From Tessaracoccus defluvii (lineage in GTDB: Bacteria; Actinomycetota; Actinomycetes; Propionibacteriales; Propionibacteriaceae), in NCBI RefSeq assembly GCF_014489575.1, contig NZ_CP060789.1, positions 992,001 to 1,056,000 of the forward strand: 64,000 nucleotides of DNA. The letters are read 5' to 3'. Every line of letters starts with the position of its first letter. Position 1 is the first letter of the stretch. Shown here piece by piece: positions 22,993 to 31,529 of this stretch. The translations under genes and the position numbers were made by a program. The notes under the pieces are model-generated. The model did no database searches. It saw only the letters and a list, made by a program, of their open reading frames with translations, and was not told where the DNA came from.

Positions 22993-23837
22993 GCCAGTTC
23001 ACCGATCCGGCCCGACTGGGCATCTCGGGCGCCGTCGTCGCGCGCTGCCTCGACGCGGGCCGCCCCGCGCTCGTGGGCTACCTGCCCGTCGGATACCCGG
23101 ACGTGGCCGGCTCGCTGGACGCCGTGCGCGCCATCACCGAGGGCACCGACGGCCGCGGCGTCGACCTCGTCGAGATCGGCATCCCGTACTCGGACCCGCT
23201 GATGGACGGCCTGGTCATCCAGCACGCCACCACGAAGGCCAGGGCGCGCGGGGTCCGCACCCGCGACGCCTTCGCCGCCGTCGAGGCCGTCGCCGCCACG
23301 TCGGCCACGCCCATGGTGATGACCTACTGGAACCTCGTCGAGGCCTACGGCCCCGACGCGTTCGCCCGTGACCTAGCAGCCGCCGGCGGCGCGGGCGTCA
23401 TCACGCCGGACCTGCCGCCGGACGACTGCCCCGAATGGTTCGCCGCCACCGACGCCCACGGCCTCGACCGGGTCTTCCTCATCGCGCCGTCCTCGCTGGA
23501 CGAACGGATCGCGCTGACCATGGACTCCTGCCGCGGCTGGGTCTATGCCTCGTCCGTGATGGGCGTCACCGGCACCCGCGCCGCCACCTCCGACGCGGCG
23601 CCCGTGATCGTCGAGCGGGCACGCAGGGTCGACCCCGGTCTGCCCGTCGGCATCGGGCTCGGCGTCAGCAACGGCGACCAGGCCGCCGAGATCGGCGCCT
23701 TCGCGGACCTCGTCATCGTCGGCTCGGCCCTCCTGAAGTGCCTCGACAGCGACGGGGCGGACATGCCCGGCGACCTGGCCCGGCTGCGCGCTTTGGCGGG
23801 CGAACTGGCCGAGGGCGTCGACCGGTCCCGGCGATGA
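22989..23837 (+). CDS. trpA: Tryptophan synthase alpha chain TrpA
   Basis: TrpA cleaves indole-3-glycerol phosphate to indole and glyceraldehyde 3-phosphate. The 282-residue barrel has the catalytic Glu and Asp in [17 protein letters not shown], the [11 protein letters not shown] segment and the phosphate-binding [14 protein letters not shown]. It overlaps both trpB and the following Sco gene as ATGA, so all are co-translated. Confidence 0.97.
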   Translation: MSQFTDPARLGISGAVVARCLDAGRPALVGYLPVGYPDVAGSLDAVRAITEGTDGRGVDLVEIGIPYSDPLMDGLVIQHATTKARARGVRTRDAFAAVEAVAATSATPMVMTYWNLVEAYGPDAFARDLAAAGGAGVITPDLPPDDCPEWFAATDAHGLDRVFLIAPSSLDERIALTMDSCRGWVYASSVMGVTGTRAATSDAAPVIVERARRVDPGLPVGIGLGVSNGDQAAEIGAFADLVIVGSALLKCLDSDGADMPGDLARLRALAGELAEGVDRSRR

Positions 23838-24445
23838 TCTCCCGGCGCGGCCTCCTCGGCCTCGGCGGGATCACGCTGGTGGCCGGCTGCGTGCCCGACG
23901 CGCCGCCCGCGACGACGACGGCCGGCGACTGGCACGGCACCCACCTGGCGGACGGCGGGAATCCGCTGCCCGACGTCACCCTGATCGACCAGTTCGGGCA
24001 GCCGTACAACCTGGCCACGGGCCCGACGACCCGCGCCGTCGCCCTGTTCTTCGGCTACACCAACTGCCCCGACGTGTGCCCCGGCATCCTCGCCGACATG
24101 GCGACGGCGAAGCGGCGGCTGCCCGCCGAGATGGTCGACGACGTGACGCTGATCGTCGTCACCACCGACCCCGCCCGCGACACCCCCGAGGTGCTCAAGG
24201 AGTACCTGGTGCGCGTCGACGACTCGTTCGTCGGCCTCACCGGCGACCTGGAGACGATCAAGCCCGCGGCCATGAGCCTCGGGATCGACATCTCGGAGGG
24301 CAAGCAGCTGCCGTCCGGCGGGTACGAGGTCGACCACGGCAGCTACGTGATGGGCTTCGGCGAGGACCGCAGGCTGGCCGTCGTCTGGAGCCAGATCGCC
24401 CCGGCGGACCTCAAAGAGGACTTCGAACGGCTCCTCGCCGCCTGA
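23834..24445 (+). CDS. SCO1/SenC-family copper chaperone lipoprotein
   Basis: Sco proteins deliver copper to or reduce the CuA site of cytochrome c oxidase outside the membrane. The 203-residue product starts with a lipoprotein signal (RRGLLGLGG then lipobox LVAGC). It has the CxxxC copper site FGYTNCPDVCPG and the distal His in EVDHGSYVMGF. It is tied to trpA by an ATGA overlap, which reflects operon layout and not a shared pathway. A redox role in place of copper delivery is possible. Confidence 0.9.
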   Translation: MISRRGLLGLGGITLVAGCVPDAPPATTTAGDWHGTHLADGGNPLPDVTLIDQFGQPYNLATGPTTRAVALFFGYTNCPDVCPGILADMATAKRRLPAEMVDDVTLIVVTTDPARDTPEVLKEYLVRVDDSFVGLTGDLETIKPAAMSLGIDISEGKQLPSGGYEVDHGSYVMGFGEDRRLAVVWSQIAPADLKEDFERLLAA

Positions 24446-24465
24446 GCGGCGCACCCCTCGCCGAC

Positions 24466-24471
24466 TAGCAT
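24466..24471 (+). promoter_or_regulatory. Leaderless-type -10 (TAGCAT)
   Basis: TAGCAT ends 7 bases before GTG 24479 and no ribosome site is present, matching the layout at several other genes here. Confidence 0.45.
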
Positions 24472-24478
24472 CTCGGGG

Positions 24479-25180
24479 GTGTCCCACACTCCCGACTTCC
24501 TGCCGCCCGGTCCCGCGCCGTCGCGTTCCTCCGACGGATCGGCTCCGCCGCCTCCGCCGTCGCCCGCCACCGGGCCCTCCGTGCGGCGCCTGCCCCGCTG
24601 GCTCCTCATCGCGCTGGCCGGACTGGCCGGCTTCGCGCTCATCCTCGGCGCGGCCGTCGTCGCCGGGCGGGGGGAGCCGGCCCCGACCGTCGAACCCACC
24701 CTGCTCAACCCCGGCTACCGCCCCAGCGCCGGGCCGGGGGCCCGCCCGTTCGCGGAGCCGAGGACGTCGCGGCCGCCGGTGCAGCCACCCGACGCCACCC
24801 CGGCCCAGACCTGGCCGGAGCGGGAGTCCTCCACCGACCTGACCGGCTGGCGGGACGTCGTCAACCCCGAAGGTGGCGGATACCGGATCCCGTCGGGATG
24901 GACCCACAAGGAGGGGGACGTCGTCGGCTACGAGACGATGAACAGCATCGTCGCGGGAGGGGTCGCCTCCTTCGACCCAGGCCCGCAACACTCCTTCGTG
25001 CCCATGTACCCCGATGACTACTCCTGCAACACGCCCGCGATCCGGTTCACCGCCGTCACCCGCGAGGCGGGAGGCGCCGCGCACACCATGCTGGCCGTCT
25101 CCCACATCGGCGAGGCCGGTTCGCTCAGCGCGGCGGCAGAGCAGGAGATCCTGGCGACCTTCACGGCGCCGGGTCGGTGA
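24479..25180 (+). CDS. Membrane-anchored extracellular hypothetical protein
   Basis: The 233-residue protein has a Pro/Ser-rich cytoplasmic N-terminus (about 35 residues) and one transmembrane helix near residues 42-63 (LIALAGLAGFALILGAAVVA). A Pro-rich linker follows, then a ~110-residue exported domain with the segment RDVVNPEGGGYRIPSGWTHK. I recognise no family. One cysteine occurs in the exported domain (YSCNTPA). It ends in a terminator shared with the convergent DUF5107 gene. Confidence 0.7.
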   Translation: MSHTPDFLPPGPAPSRSSDGSAPPPPPSPATGPSVRRLPRWLLIALAGLAGFALILGAAVVAGRGEPAPTVEPTLLNPGYRPSAGPGARPFAEPRTSRPPVQPPDATPAQTWPERESSTDLTGWRDVVNPEGGGYRIPSGWTHKEGDVVGYETMNSIVAGGVASFDPGPQHSFVPMYPDDYSCNTPAIRFTAVTREAGGAAHTMLAVSHIGEAGSLSAAAEQEILATFTAPGR

Positions 25181-25191
25181 CCCGGCGCCGT
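25163..25191. terminator. Bidirectional hairpin overlapping a stop codon
   Basis: Perfect 13-base arms ACGGCGCCGGGTC (25163-25175) and 25179-25191 flank a 3-base loop. The last codons and the TGA of the plus-strand gene lie inside the hairpin, and the minus-strand DUF5107 gene ends 6 bases beyond it. Confidence 0.75.
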
Positions 25192-25196
25192 CGGCC

Positions 25197-28115
25197 TCAG
25201 CGGGTGAACAGCAGCAGCTCCGGCAGGCTCGTCGCGAAGTAGTCGGTGCTGCCGTCGTCGTGCCGCGCCACCGGGGGGACGTAGACGGGCCGGGCCTCAC
25301 CCAGCGTCGCCGGTGGATCGGCGGGCTCGAGCCCCAGCGCCGCGCGCGTGGCATCCCAGGCGGCCAGCGCCTTGCCCTCGCCGCCCTCCCACGGGTGGAA
25401 CCGGCGGGTCGTGAGGATCTGGAAGGCCCGGTCGGCCCGCCCCTGCGTCAGCAGCAGGCCGATGAAGCTGATGGTCAGGTCGTCACGGGTCAGCACCACG
25501 TCCTCGACGTCGACGAGCCGGGCGTAGCGGTCGGCCTCCGTGTCGCCCAGCCGGACGGCGAGCTGGTCGCGCTCGTAGCGGAGCCGCGCGTCGCGCGGCG
25601 CGACGGCCACGGCCCTGTCGTAGCGGGAGCGGGCGGCCGCGTCGTCGCCGGCCACGTTGAACTGGGCCAGTGCCGCGTTGCGCAGGAGGACCGGGTGTTC
25701 CCAGCCCGCCGCCAGCGCGGCCTCCCAGTGGTCGAGGGCCTCGCGCCGTCGGCCGGCCTGGTAGAGCAGCATCCCGAGCAGGTGGTGGGCCACGGGGCCT
25801 CCCGCGTTGCGCGCAACGGCCGCGGTCAGCGCGTCGTGGGCGTCGAGGCCGTCGGGGAAGACCCAGGTGAGATCGCCCCCGGCGGCCGCCGCACGGCGTG
25901 CCTGGGCGTCGACGGGGCGGCCCAGCGTTTCCAGCAGCTCCGCCGCCACATAGCCGGCGACCGGCCCGAAGGTGCCCGCCGGCGCGGGGGGAGCGGCCTC
26001 GACGAGCCCGAGCAGCCGCAGCGCGTCGTCGGTCTCCCCACAGTCGCGCAGGAACACGGCGACGTCCAGCAGCGTGCCCGCCTCGCCGGGCAGGACGCCG
26101 GCCAGGACGCGGAGCTCCGCGGACAGGGGGTCGGTGGCCAGAGCCTCGGCGACGAGGGCATCGGCGTCGCCCGCCCGACCGACACGGCGGAGCAGTACGG
26201 CCCGCAGGGCGATCCGCCGCGTGTCATGTCCGACGACGCCGTCGAGGGTGTCCAGCACCCGCAGCGCCGCCCGGTTGTGACCGAGCCGGGCCTGCAGGCT
26301 CGCCAGCTCGAAGCCGGCGGGCGCCGCCCAGGCCGCGTCCCAGCCCGCCTTGCCGAACGCCCGGGCCGCGTCGGTCGTGCGGCCGAGCCGCAGCAGGATC
26401 AGGCCGTGGAGGTAGTAGGCCTCGGCGTTGAGTGGCTGCGCGTTGAGGCGCGTCAGCCGGGTCAGCGCCGTCGTGGTGAGCGCGAGGGCGGCCTCGTACC
26501 CGCCGGCGCGGAAGGCCCGCTCGGCCAGCGCCACGTTCGTGGGGGCGTGACCGGGGTCCCGGCGCAGGGCCTCCTCGTAGTAGGGCAGCGGCGAGCGGGT
26601 CGGATGCCGGTACTGCTCGAGGTGGACGCCGGTCAGGTAGAGCTCCTCGACCGACCCGAGCTCCATCGGGGCGGCGGGAGCCTCGGCCGGCGCGGGCTCG
26701 ACGTCGCTGGGCAGCTTCGGCTCCCACCGGACCAGCAGCAGGCCGGCCGCGTCCAGGAGTTCGGCGGTCAGCCCACCGGTACCTGCGACGGCCTCGGCCA
26801 CCGTCGCGACGTGGCCCGGCTCGAGGTCGACGACCTGCTCCGCCACGACGACACCGTCGCGCAGCAGCCGCGCAACAGCCCCGGGGCGGGGTGAGGTCAC
26901 GGAGAAGCGGGCCACGGCGGCGCCGTCCCTGGCCACGTGCACGGCCGCGTCCGGAGTGGCCTGGTGCGCGGGGCCGATCGCCGGGATGGGGTACCAGTAC
27001 TGCGCGAAGACCTTCGTCTCGCCAGGCAGCAGCCACGTGAAGTCGGGCTGGTTGTCGGTGTACACGCCGGCCATCAGCTCGACGTAGGGGCCGTCGGCGT
27101 CCGTGAGCTGCGCGTCCCAGGCCCGGCCGAACGGCGAGTTGCCCCAGGTCCACTGCTTCTTGCCGGGCGAGACCCTGCGCTCGGCCCAATGCACGAAGCC
27201 TGCGCCGACGCCGTGGTCGTAGCCGCCGAAGAAGTCGTCGAAGCTGTCGACGATCATGTAGGAGGTGGGCACGGGGATGTTGCGGTACCAGTCGACGCGG
27301 TCCGCGCCGGGGCGCTCGGCGGCCAGCGCGGAGTAGTCGACGCCGTAGTAGGGGCGGTCCGCGCAGGGGAAGGCCGTGATGGCGCGGCGGGCGTGGTCGG
27401 CGACATGGGCGACGTCCTCGGGGAAGAACGTCTGGTAGTCGTCGCCGACGGCGGCGGCCACGTTGGCCCACCAGAGGAACGACTGTCGCAGCGCGGTGCG
27501 GTTGTGCAGTCGCACGCGCAGCTCGATCACGGAGGAGTCGGGCCGCAGGCGGATGCCGTGCTGAGCCGACATCCGGGCGAACGGGTCGTGGTCGCCGCAC
27601 CAGAGGGTGACGGCGCCGTCGGCCTCCTCCTCGATGGTGGTGTCGACCCCGAGCCAGGTGGCGGGGCGGTGGTGCTGCGGCCAGTTGAACTCGATGCCGC
27701 CGCTGATCCACGGCCCGCCGAGCCCGACGAGCGCGGGCTTGATGACGTTGTTGCGGTAGAAGAAGTCGTAGCCGGTGGTCTTGTCGTAGCCGATGTGGAT
27801 CCGGCCGCCGAGCTCGGGCAGCACGACGAGGCGCACGTACCGGTTCTCGAGGTGCACCGCGCGCCAGCTACGGAGCCTTGGCTCGTCGGCGACCTGCTCC
27901 ACGAACGGGACCGGGTAGATCCGGCCGCTGGAGCCCTGGTAGACGCGGTTGTCGAAGTACATCGGGTAGGGGCTGGGGTCCGCGGCGTCGTAGGTGAGGA
28001 TCTCCAGGTCCTCCTCCCAGGCGACGGCGCCTCCGTCGGCCAGCCGGGCCGCCAGATCGGCGGGGGCGTCGGGAAGCTGGAGCGTAGTGGGGGCCTGGGT
28101 CGAGGGGGTCAGCAT
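25197..28115 (-). CDS. DUF5107 protein with TPR repeats
   Basis: The 972-residue protein begins with a ~430-residue DUF5107-type domain: FDNRVYQGSSGRIYPVPFV, LPELGGRIHIGYDKTTGYDF and GGIEFNWPQHHRP are characteristic. It looks like a sugar-binding beta-sandwich related to aldose epimerases. The remainder is an alpha-helical array of TPR-like repeats. No signal peptide is seen, so it should act in the cytoplasm. It follows the GH35 gene with a 7-base overlap and has an AGGAG site, so the pair probably processes one sugar. The reaction is unknown; a mutarotase- or hydrolase-like role is inference. Confidence 0.75.
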   Translation of the reverse strand: MLTPSTQAPTTLQLPDAPADLAARLADGGAVAWEEDLEILTYDAADPSPYPMYFDNRVYQGSSGRIYPVPFVEQVADEPRLRSWRAVHLENRYVRLVVLPELGGRIHIGYDKTTGYDFFYRNNVIKPALVGLGGPWISGGIEFNWPQHHRPATWLGVDTTIEEEADGAVTLWCGDHDPFARMSAQHGIRLRPDSSVIELRVRLHNRTALRQSFLWWANVAAAVGDDYQTFFPEDVAHVADHARRAITAFPCADRPYYGVDYSALAAERPGADRVDWYRNIPVPTSYMIVDSFDDFFGGYDHGVGAGFVHWAERRVSPGKKQWTWGNSPFGRAWDAQLTDADGPYVELMAGVYTDNQPDFTWLLPGETKVFAQYWYPIPAIGPAHQATPDAAVHVARDGAAVARFSVTSPRPGAVARLLRDGVVVAEQVVDLEPGHVATVAEAVAGTGGLTAELLDAAGLLLVRWEPKLPSDVEPAPAEAPAAPMELGSVEELYLTGVHLEQYRHPTRSPLPYYEEALRRDPGHAPTNVALAERAFRAGGYEAALALTTTALTRLTRLNAQPLNAEAYYLHGLILLRLGRTTDAARAFGKAGWDAAWAAPAGFELASLQARLGHNRAALRVLDTLDGVVGHDTRRIALRAVLLRRVGRAGDADALVAEALATDPLSAELRVLAGVLPGEAGTLLDVAVFLRDCGETDDALRLLGLVEAAPPAPAGTFGPVAGYVAAELLETLGRPVDAQARRAAAAGGDLTWVFPDGLDAHDALTAAVARNAGGPVAHHLLGMLLYQAGRRREALDHWEAALAAGWEHPVLLRNAALAQFNVAGDDAAARSRYDRAVAVAPRDARLRYERDQLAVRLGDTEADRYARLVDVEDVVLTRDDLTISFIGLLLTQGRADRAFQILTTRRFHPWEGGEGKALAAWDATRAALGLEPADPPATLGEARPVYVPPVARHDDGSTDYFATSLPELLLFTR

Positions 28116-30403
28116 GACTCTTTCTCCTGCGATGGGTGGAACGTGAGGGGGATACGGGAGACCTGGATCAGGTCGATGGAGCGGAGGGTGACGCCGGGCG
28201 GCGCGTCGCGGACGGAGGGATCGACCCAGACGCCCGCGGCCGGGTCCCAGCCCAACAGCTCAAGCGTGACGCCGCCTGCGGCGAGGATCGCGTCACGGTG
28301 GTCACTCAGGCAGGTGTCCCAGACCCGGCCGTGCCAGAAGTGGTCGCTGATGACCTCGTCGCCGACGAGGCAGCGCCCGACATCGCCCGACCAGGCGATC
28401 CGCAGCAGCGTGGTCGGGGCATCCAGGGCCTCGGCGGGAATGGTGACCTGAACCCTGCCGGCGCCGGAGAAGTCGGTCGGCGCGCTCAGCCGCCCCAACG
28501 GACCACCCGGGCGCGGGCGGTACGGCTCGGCGACGACCGGGCTTGATTCGACGGTAATCGAAGAATGTCCGGCATCTGCCTGCCGGACCTGCCAGCTCGA
28601 CCACCAGTCGGCGGGCTCCAGGGCGATGGCGGCGGGGGACCGCGGCGGGGCGGTCGGGGGCCAGACGGCCAGGCGGAACGAGGCCTGCTCGCAGTGGGCG
28701 ACCAGCCCATCGGGGGTTGCACGGACGGGGACCTCGGAGAGGATGAGCCGGTCGCGTCCCGCCACGGGGAGGCGGTAGGCCTGGTCGGCGGCGGCCTCAT
28801 CCAACACCAGCAGGGTGACGCCGTCGACGTCGAAGCGACACCCGGCGCCGGGAGCGACCGTCGGCCGGAGCCGGACACCGCCGTCGACCGCCTCGGCGGT
28901 GACGGGACCGTCGACGGCCGGGGACCCGTCGAACACGAACTCCGGGGCGACGCCGTCGGTGGCGACGAACACCACGAGGGGCTCTCCACCGTCGAAGCGG
29001 GTCAGCAGCTCGGCCGTGGCGCTGCGCAGCGTGAGGTCGTCGGTCAACGGGTACCGCAACGGCCACGCCACGGAGACGCCCGCCGGCAGGTCCACGGGGC
29101 GGTGCGGCACGGTGACGGTGGCGTCGTCGAAGTCGACGGTGATCTGGACTCCGGGCTGCGGCGCCAGCGGGTACCTGTCGACCTGGTAGGTCGTGAGGAA
29201 CAGGTAGCCGCGTCGCCCGTCGCCGCGGACGGCCCAACGCAGCTCCTCCGGATCGTCCGATCCGCCGCCGATGTGCACCGGCATGGCCGCCAGGGCCGCG
29301 CCGTCGGCGGCGAGCCACAGGTGCTGGCGCCGGAGCAGGTGGTGGTGCGGCCTGATCTGACCGAACTCGCCGATGGGGGCGAAGAAGTCGTAGCTGCGGG
29401 TCGGGACGTCGTTGGGGTAGTTCGTCGCCTGGGACTCCTGCTCCGTGCCGTGGGGGCCGACGCGCATCGTGCCTCCCGCATACATGTAGTAGCCCTGCCA
29501 GATCGATCCAGAGCCGAGCTTCGCCTTCGCCAGGGCGGCCACGTCGCGGGCGGTGACCAGGGGACGGCGATGGTAGGCCACGTGCATGCCGCCGCCCAGC
29601 TCGCAGGTCGCGAAGGGGAATCTGTGTTCCTCGGCGACGGTGCCGTCCGCCGTCGACGCGTCGAGAGCGGCGCGCAGATCCGCGCCGACCCCCAGGTCAT
29701 CGCGGACGGTGCTGTACCGGAAGTGCGTGGCCGCGAAGGCCGGCCACGGGGTGGCCGAGTCCTCCCAGAAGCCGTCGACGTAGGCGCTGTACACCGGCAG
29801 CAGGTTCTCCGGCAGCTGCGCACCTCCCCAGCCGGTGGCCGTCCACAGCGGCACGCGGAGGCCGAGCTCCTCGGCGATCGTGCGCAGCGTGGCCAGATGG
29901 CCGGGCTGGTCGTAGAGCTCGTTGTCGACCTGTACGCCGACGACCGGGCCGCCCTCGCCGTGCGTGAGGCCGTGCAGCTGGTCGATGATCTGTGCATACA
30001 GGATCGTGACGAGCGCCAGGTAGGCCGGATCGTCGGTGCGGGGGACGAGTGGGAGGTCCAGCAGCCAGTCGGGGAAGCCGCCGTGGCGGGCCTCCCCGTG
30101 CGCCCAGGGGCCCAGCCGGACGATGACCTCGAGACCCTGGTTGGCCGCGGCCTGGATGAAGGCCCTCAGGTCGAGGTTGTCGTCCCAGCGGAAGTCGCCG
30201 CGGGTGGGCTCGTGGGCCTGCCAGAAGACGTAGGTCGCCACGGTCGTCAGGCCGCCGGCGCGGGCGTGACCGAGCACCTCGTCCCAGCGGGCGCGCGGAA
30301 TGCGTGAGTAGTGGATCTCGCCCGTCACGGGGAACCAGGGGGCTCCGTCGCGGAGCAGGTGTGTCGGGGTGACCTCGATGCGGCGCGGTGGGCTGGCTGG
30401 CAT
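28109..30403 (-). CDS. GH35 beta-galactosidase
   Basis: The 764-residue glycoside hydrolase removes terminal beta-galactose from oligosaccharides. The N-terminal barrel shows FPVTGEIHYSRIPRARWDEV, a typical GH35 opening. The acid/base Glu is in VVGVQVDNELYD (about residue 162) and the nucleophile in FATCELGGG (about residue 268). The C-terminal half is beta-rich, with a jelly-roll ending in SVRDAPPGVTLRSIDLIQVS. It lacks a signal peptide, so the substrate is likely imported. ATG 30403 has AGGAGAG upstream. It is divergent from an AraC regulator, the likely controller. Confidence 0.9.
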   Translation of the reverse strand: MPASPPRRIEVTPTHLLRDGAPWFPVTGEIHYSRIPRARWDEVLGHARAGGLTTVATYVFWQAHEPTRGDFRWDDNLDLRAFIQAAANQGLEVIVRLGPWAHGEARHGGFPDWLLDLPLVPRTDDPAYLALVTILYAQIIDQLHGLTHGEGGPVVGVQVDNELYDQPGHLATLRTIAEELGLRVPLWTATGWGGAQLPENLLPVYSAYVDGFWEDSATPWPAFAATHFRYSTVRDDLGVGADLRAALDASTADGTVAEEHRFPFATCELGGGMHVAYHRRPLVTARDVAALAKAKLGSGSIWQGYYMYAGGTMRVGPHGTEQESQATNYPNDVPTRSYDFFAPIGEFGQIRPHHHLLRRQHLWLAADGAALAAMPVHIGGGSDDPEELRWAVRGDGRRGYLFLTTYQVDRYPLAPQPGVQITVDFDDATVTVPHRPVDLPAGVSVAWPLRYPLTDDLTLRSATAELLTRFDGGEPLVVFVATDGVAPEFVFDGSPAVDGPVTAEAVDGGVRLRPTVAPGAGCRFDVDGVTLLVLDEAAADQAYRLPVAGRDRLILSEVPVRATPDGLVAHCEQASFRLAVWPPTAPPRSPAAIALEPADWWSSWQVRQADAGHSSITVESSPVVAEPYRPRPGGPLGRLSAPTDFSGAGRVQVTIPAEALDAPTTLLRIAWSGDVGRCLVGDEVISDHFWHGRVWDTCLSDHRDAILAAGGVTLELLGWDPAAGVWVDPSVRDAPPGVTLRSIDLIQVSRIPLTFHPSQEKESC

Positions 30404-30487
30404 GGTTCTCTCCTGCTGACGTCGGTGTCGACATGGTCAATCTATCGGGGCTTGACTGACATCGGCATGGTGCTTTTGACTGTGGGT

Positions 30488-31375
30488 ATGGAGGAAACGC
30501 CGACCGACGACGGTGCAATGCGCGACGGCTTCGCTGGCCAGCGCATGGTGGTCGTGCCGCGCCCCGCGGTCCGGGCCGCGCTGAACCGGCCCGTGACCCG
30601 ACGACTCGCCGTCACCGACGCCGGCTACTTCCCGCGGGCCGCCCGGCACGGGCGGATCCGGCCCGCCGGCGCCGCCGAGAATGTCCTGCTGGTCTGCACC
30701 GACGGCGCGGGCTGGTGCCGCCTCGACGGGGCCCGGCTGCCGGTGGGCCGCAGCGACGCCGTCGTGCTGCCCGCCCGGATCGCCCACGAGTACGGAGCCG
30801 CGGAGGAACGCCCGTGGACGCTGTGGTGGCTCCACTTCACCGGCGGCGACGCCGATGAGCTGGTGGCGGCCCTGCGGGCCTCGGCTGGGAGCCCCGTCTC
30901 CCACCTGGCCGATCCTGCGCCGCTGGCCAGCCTCGTCTCGCAGGCCATCGACGGCCTGGACGAGGCCACCCTCGGCGGGCTGGTCGCCGCGGCGGGGGCG
31001 GCCTGGCAGGCGCTCGCCACCCTCATCGCGACGGGCCGCCGTCCCTCGGGTGGAGGAACCGGGCCGGTCGAGCGGGCCCTGGCGCACCTGCGCGCCACCT
31101 CGCCGCGCCGCACGTCCGTCGACGAGCTGGCCGCCATGGTCGGCCTGTCGACCTCACAGTTCGCAGGCCTCTTCAAGGAGCAGGTGGGGGTCCCGCCGCT
31201 GCGGTACCAGAGCGACCTGCGGATGGCCAGGGCGCGGGAACTGCTCGACACGACCGACCTGAGCGTCGCCGCCGTCGCAGAGGCCTGCGGGTACGACGAT
31301 CCGCTCTACTTCTCCCGGCAGTTCACGCGGCTGCATTCGGTGGCACCGAGCCGGTACCGGCAGCGCCCGTCATGA
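30488..31375 (+). CDS. AraC-family regulator with N-terminal cupin-like domain
   Basis: The N-terminal ~150 residues resemble an AraC sugar-binding domain (ENVLLVCTDGAGWCRLDG, HEYGAAEERPWTLWWLHF). The C-terminal domain has two helix-turn-helix units (VDELAAMVGLSTSQFAGLFK and VAAVAEACGYDDPLYFSRQF). It sits divergently to GH35-DUF5107 with an 84-base gap and probably switches that operon by sensing a galactoside. The start is uncertain: in-frame ATGs occur at 30467, 30488 and 30518, none with a good ribosome site; I give the middle one (295 residues). Confidence 0.85.
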   Translation: MEETPTDDGAMRDGFAGQRMVVVPRPAVRAALNRPVTRRLAVTDAGYFPRAARHGRIRPAGAAENVLLVCTDGAGWCRLDGARLPVGRSDAVVLPARIAHEYGAAEERPWTLWWLHFTGGDADELVAALRASAGSPVSHLADPAPLASLVSQAIDGLDEATLGGLVAAAGAAWQALATLIATGRRPSGGGTGPVERALAHLRATSPRRTSVDELAAMVGLSTSQFAGLFKEQVGVPPLRYQSDLRMARARELLDTTDLSVAAVAEACGYDDPLYFSRQFTRLHSVAPSRYRQRPS

Positions 31376-31445
31376 CGTGCGCCACCTCGCGTGTTTCGGC
31401 GACGTAACAATTGTGCGAAGACATTTCGCATGCGGGTGGACTGGC

Positions 31446-31475
31446 TTGGAGAGTGGAAAATCGCGGTCCTAATGT
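31446..31475 (+). promoter_or_regulatory. gltBD promoter (TTGGAG-18-TAATGT)
   Basis: TTGGAG at 31446-31451 and TAATGT at 31470-31475 are 18 bases apart in the 154-base gap after the AraC gene. This would give a leader of about 48 bases containing the GAGGAGG ribosome site of gltB. It is one of the few promoters in the window with a recognisable -35. I see no clear attenuator in the remainder of the gap. Confidence 0.55.
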
Positions 31476-31529
31476 GATGCCGCCGGGCAGGTTCCGGCGC
31501 AGTGTGCCCGCAACCGAGGAGGACCGTAG

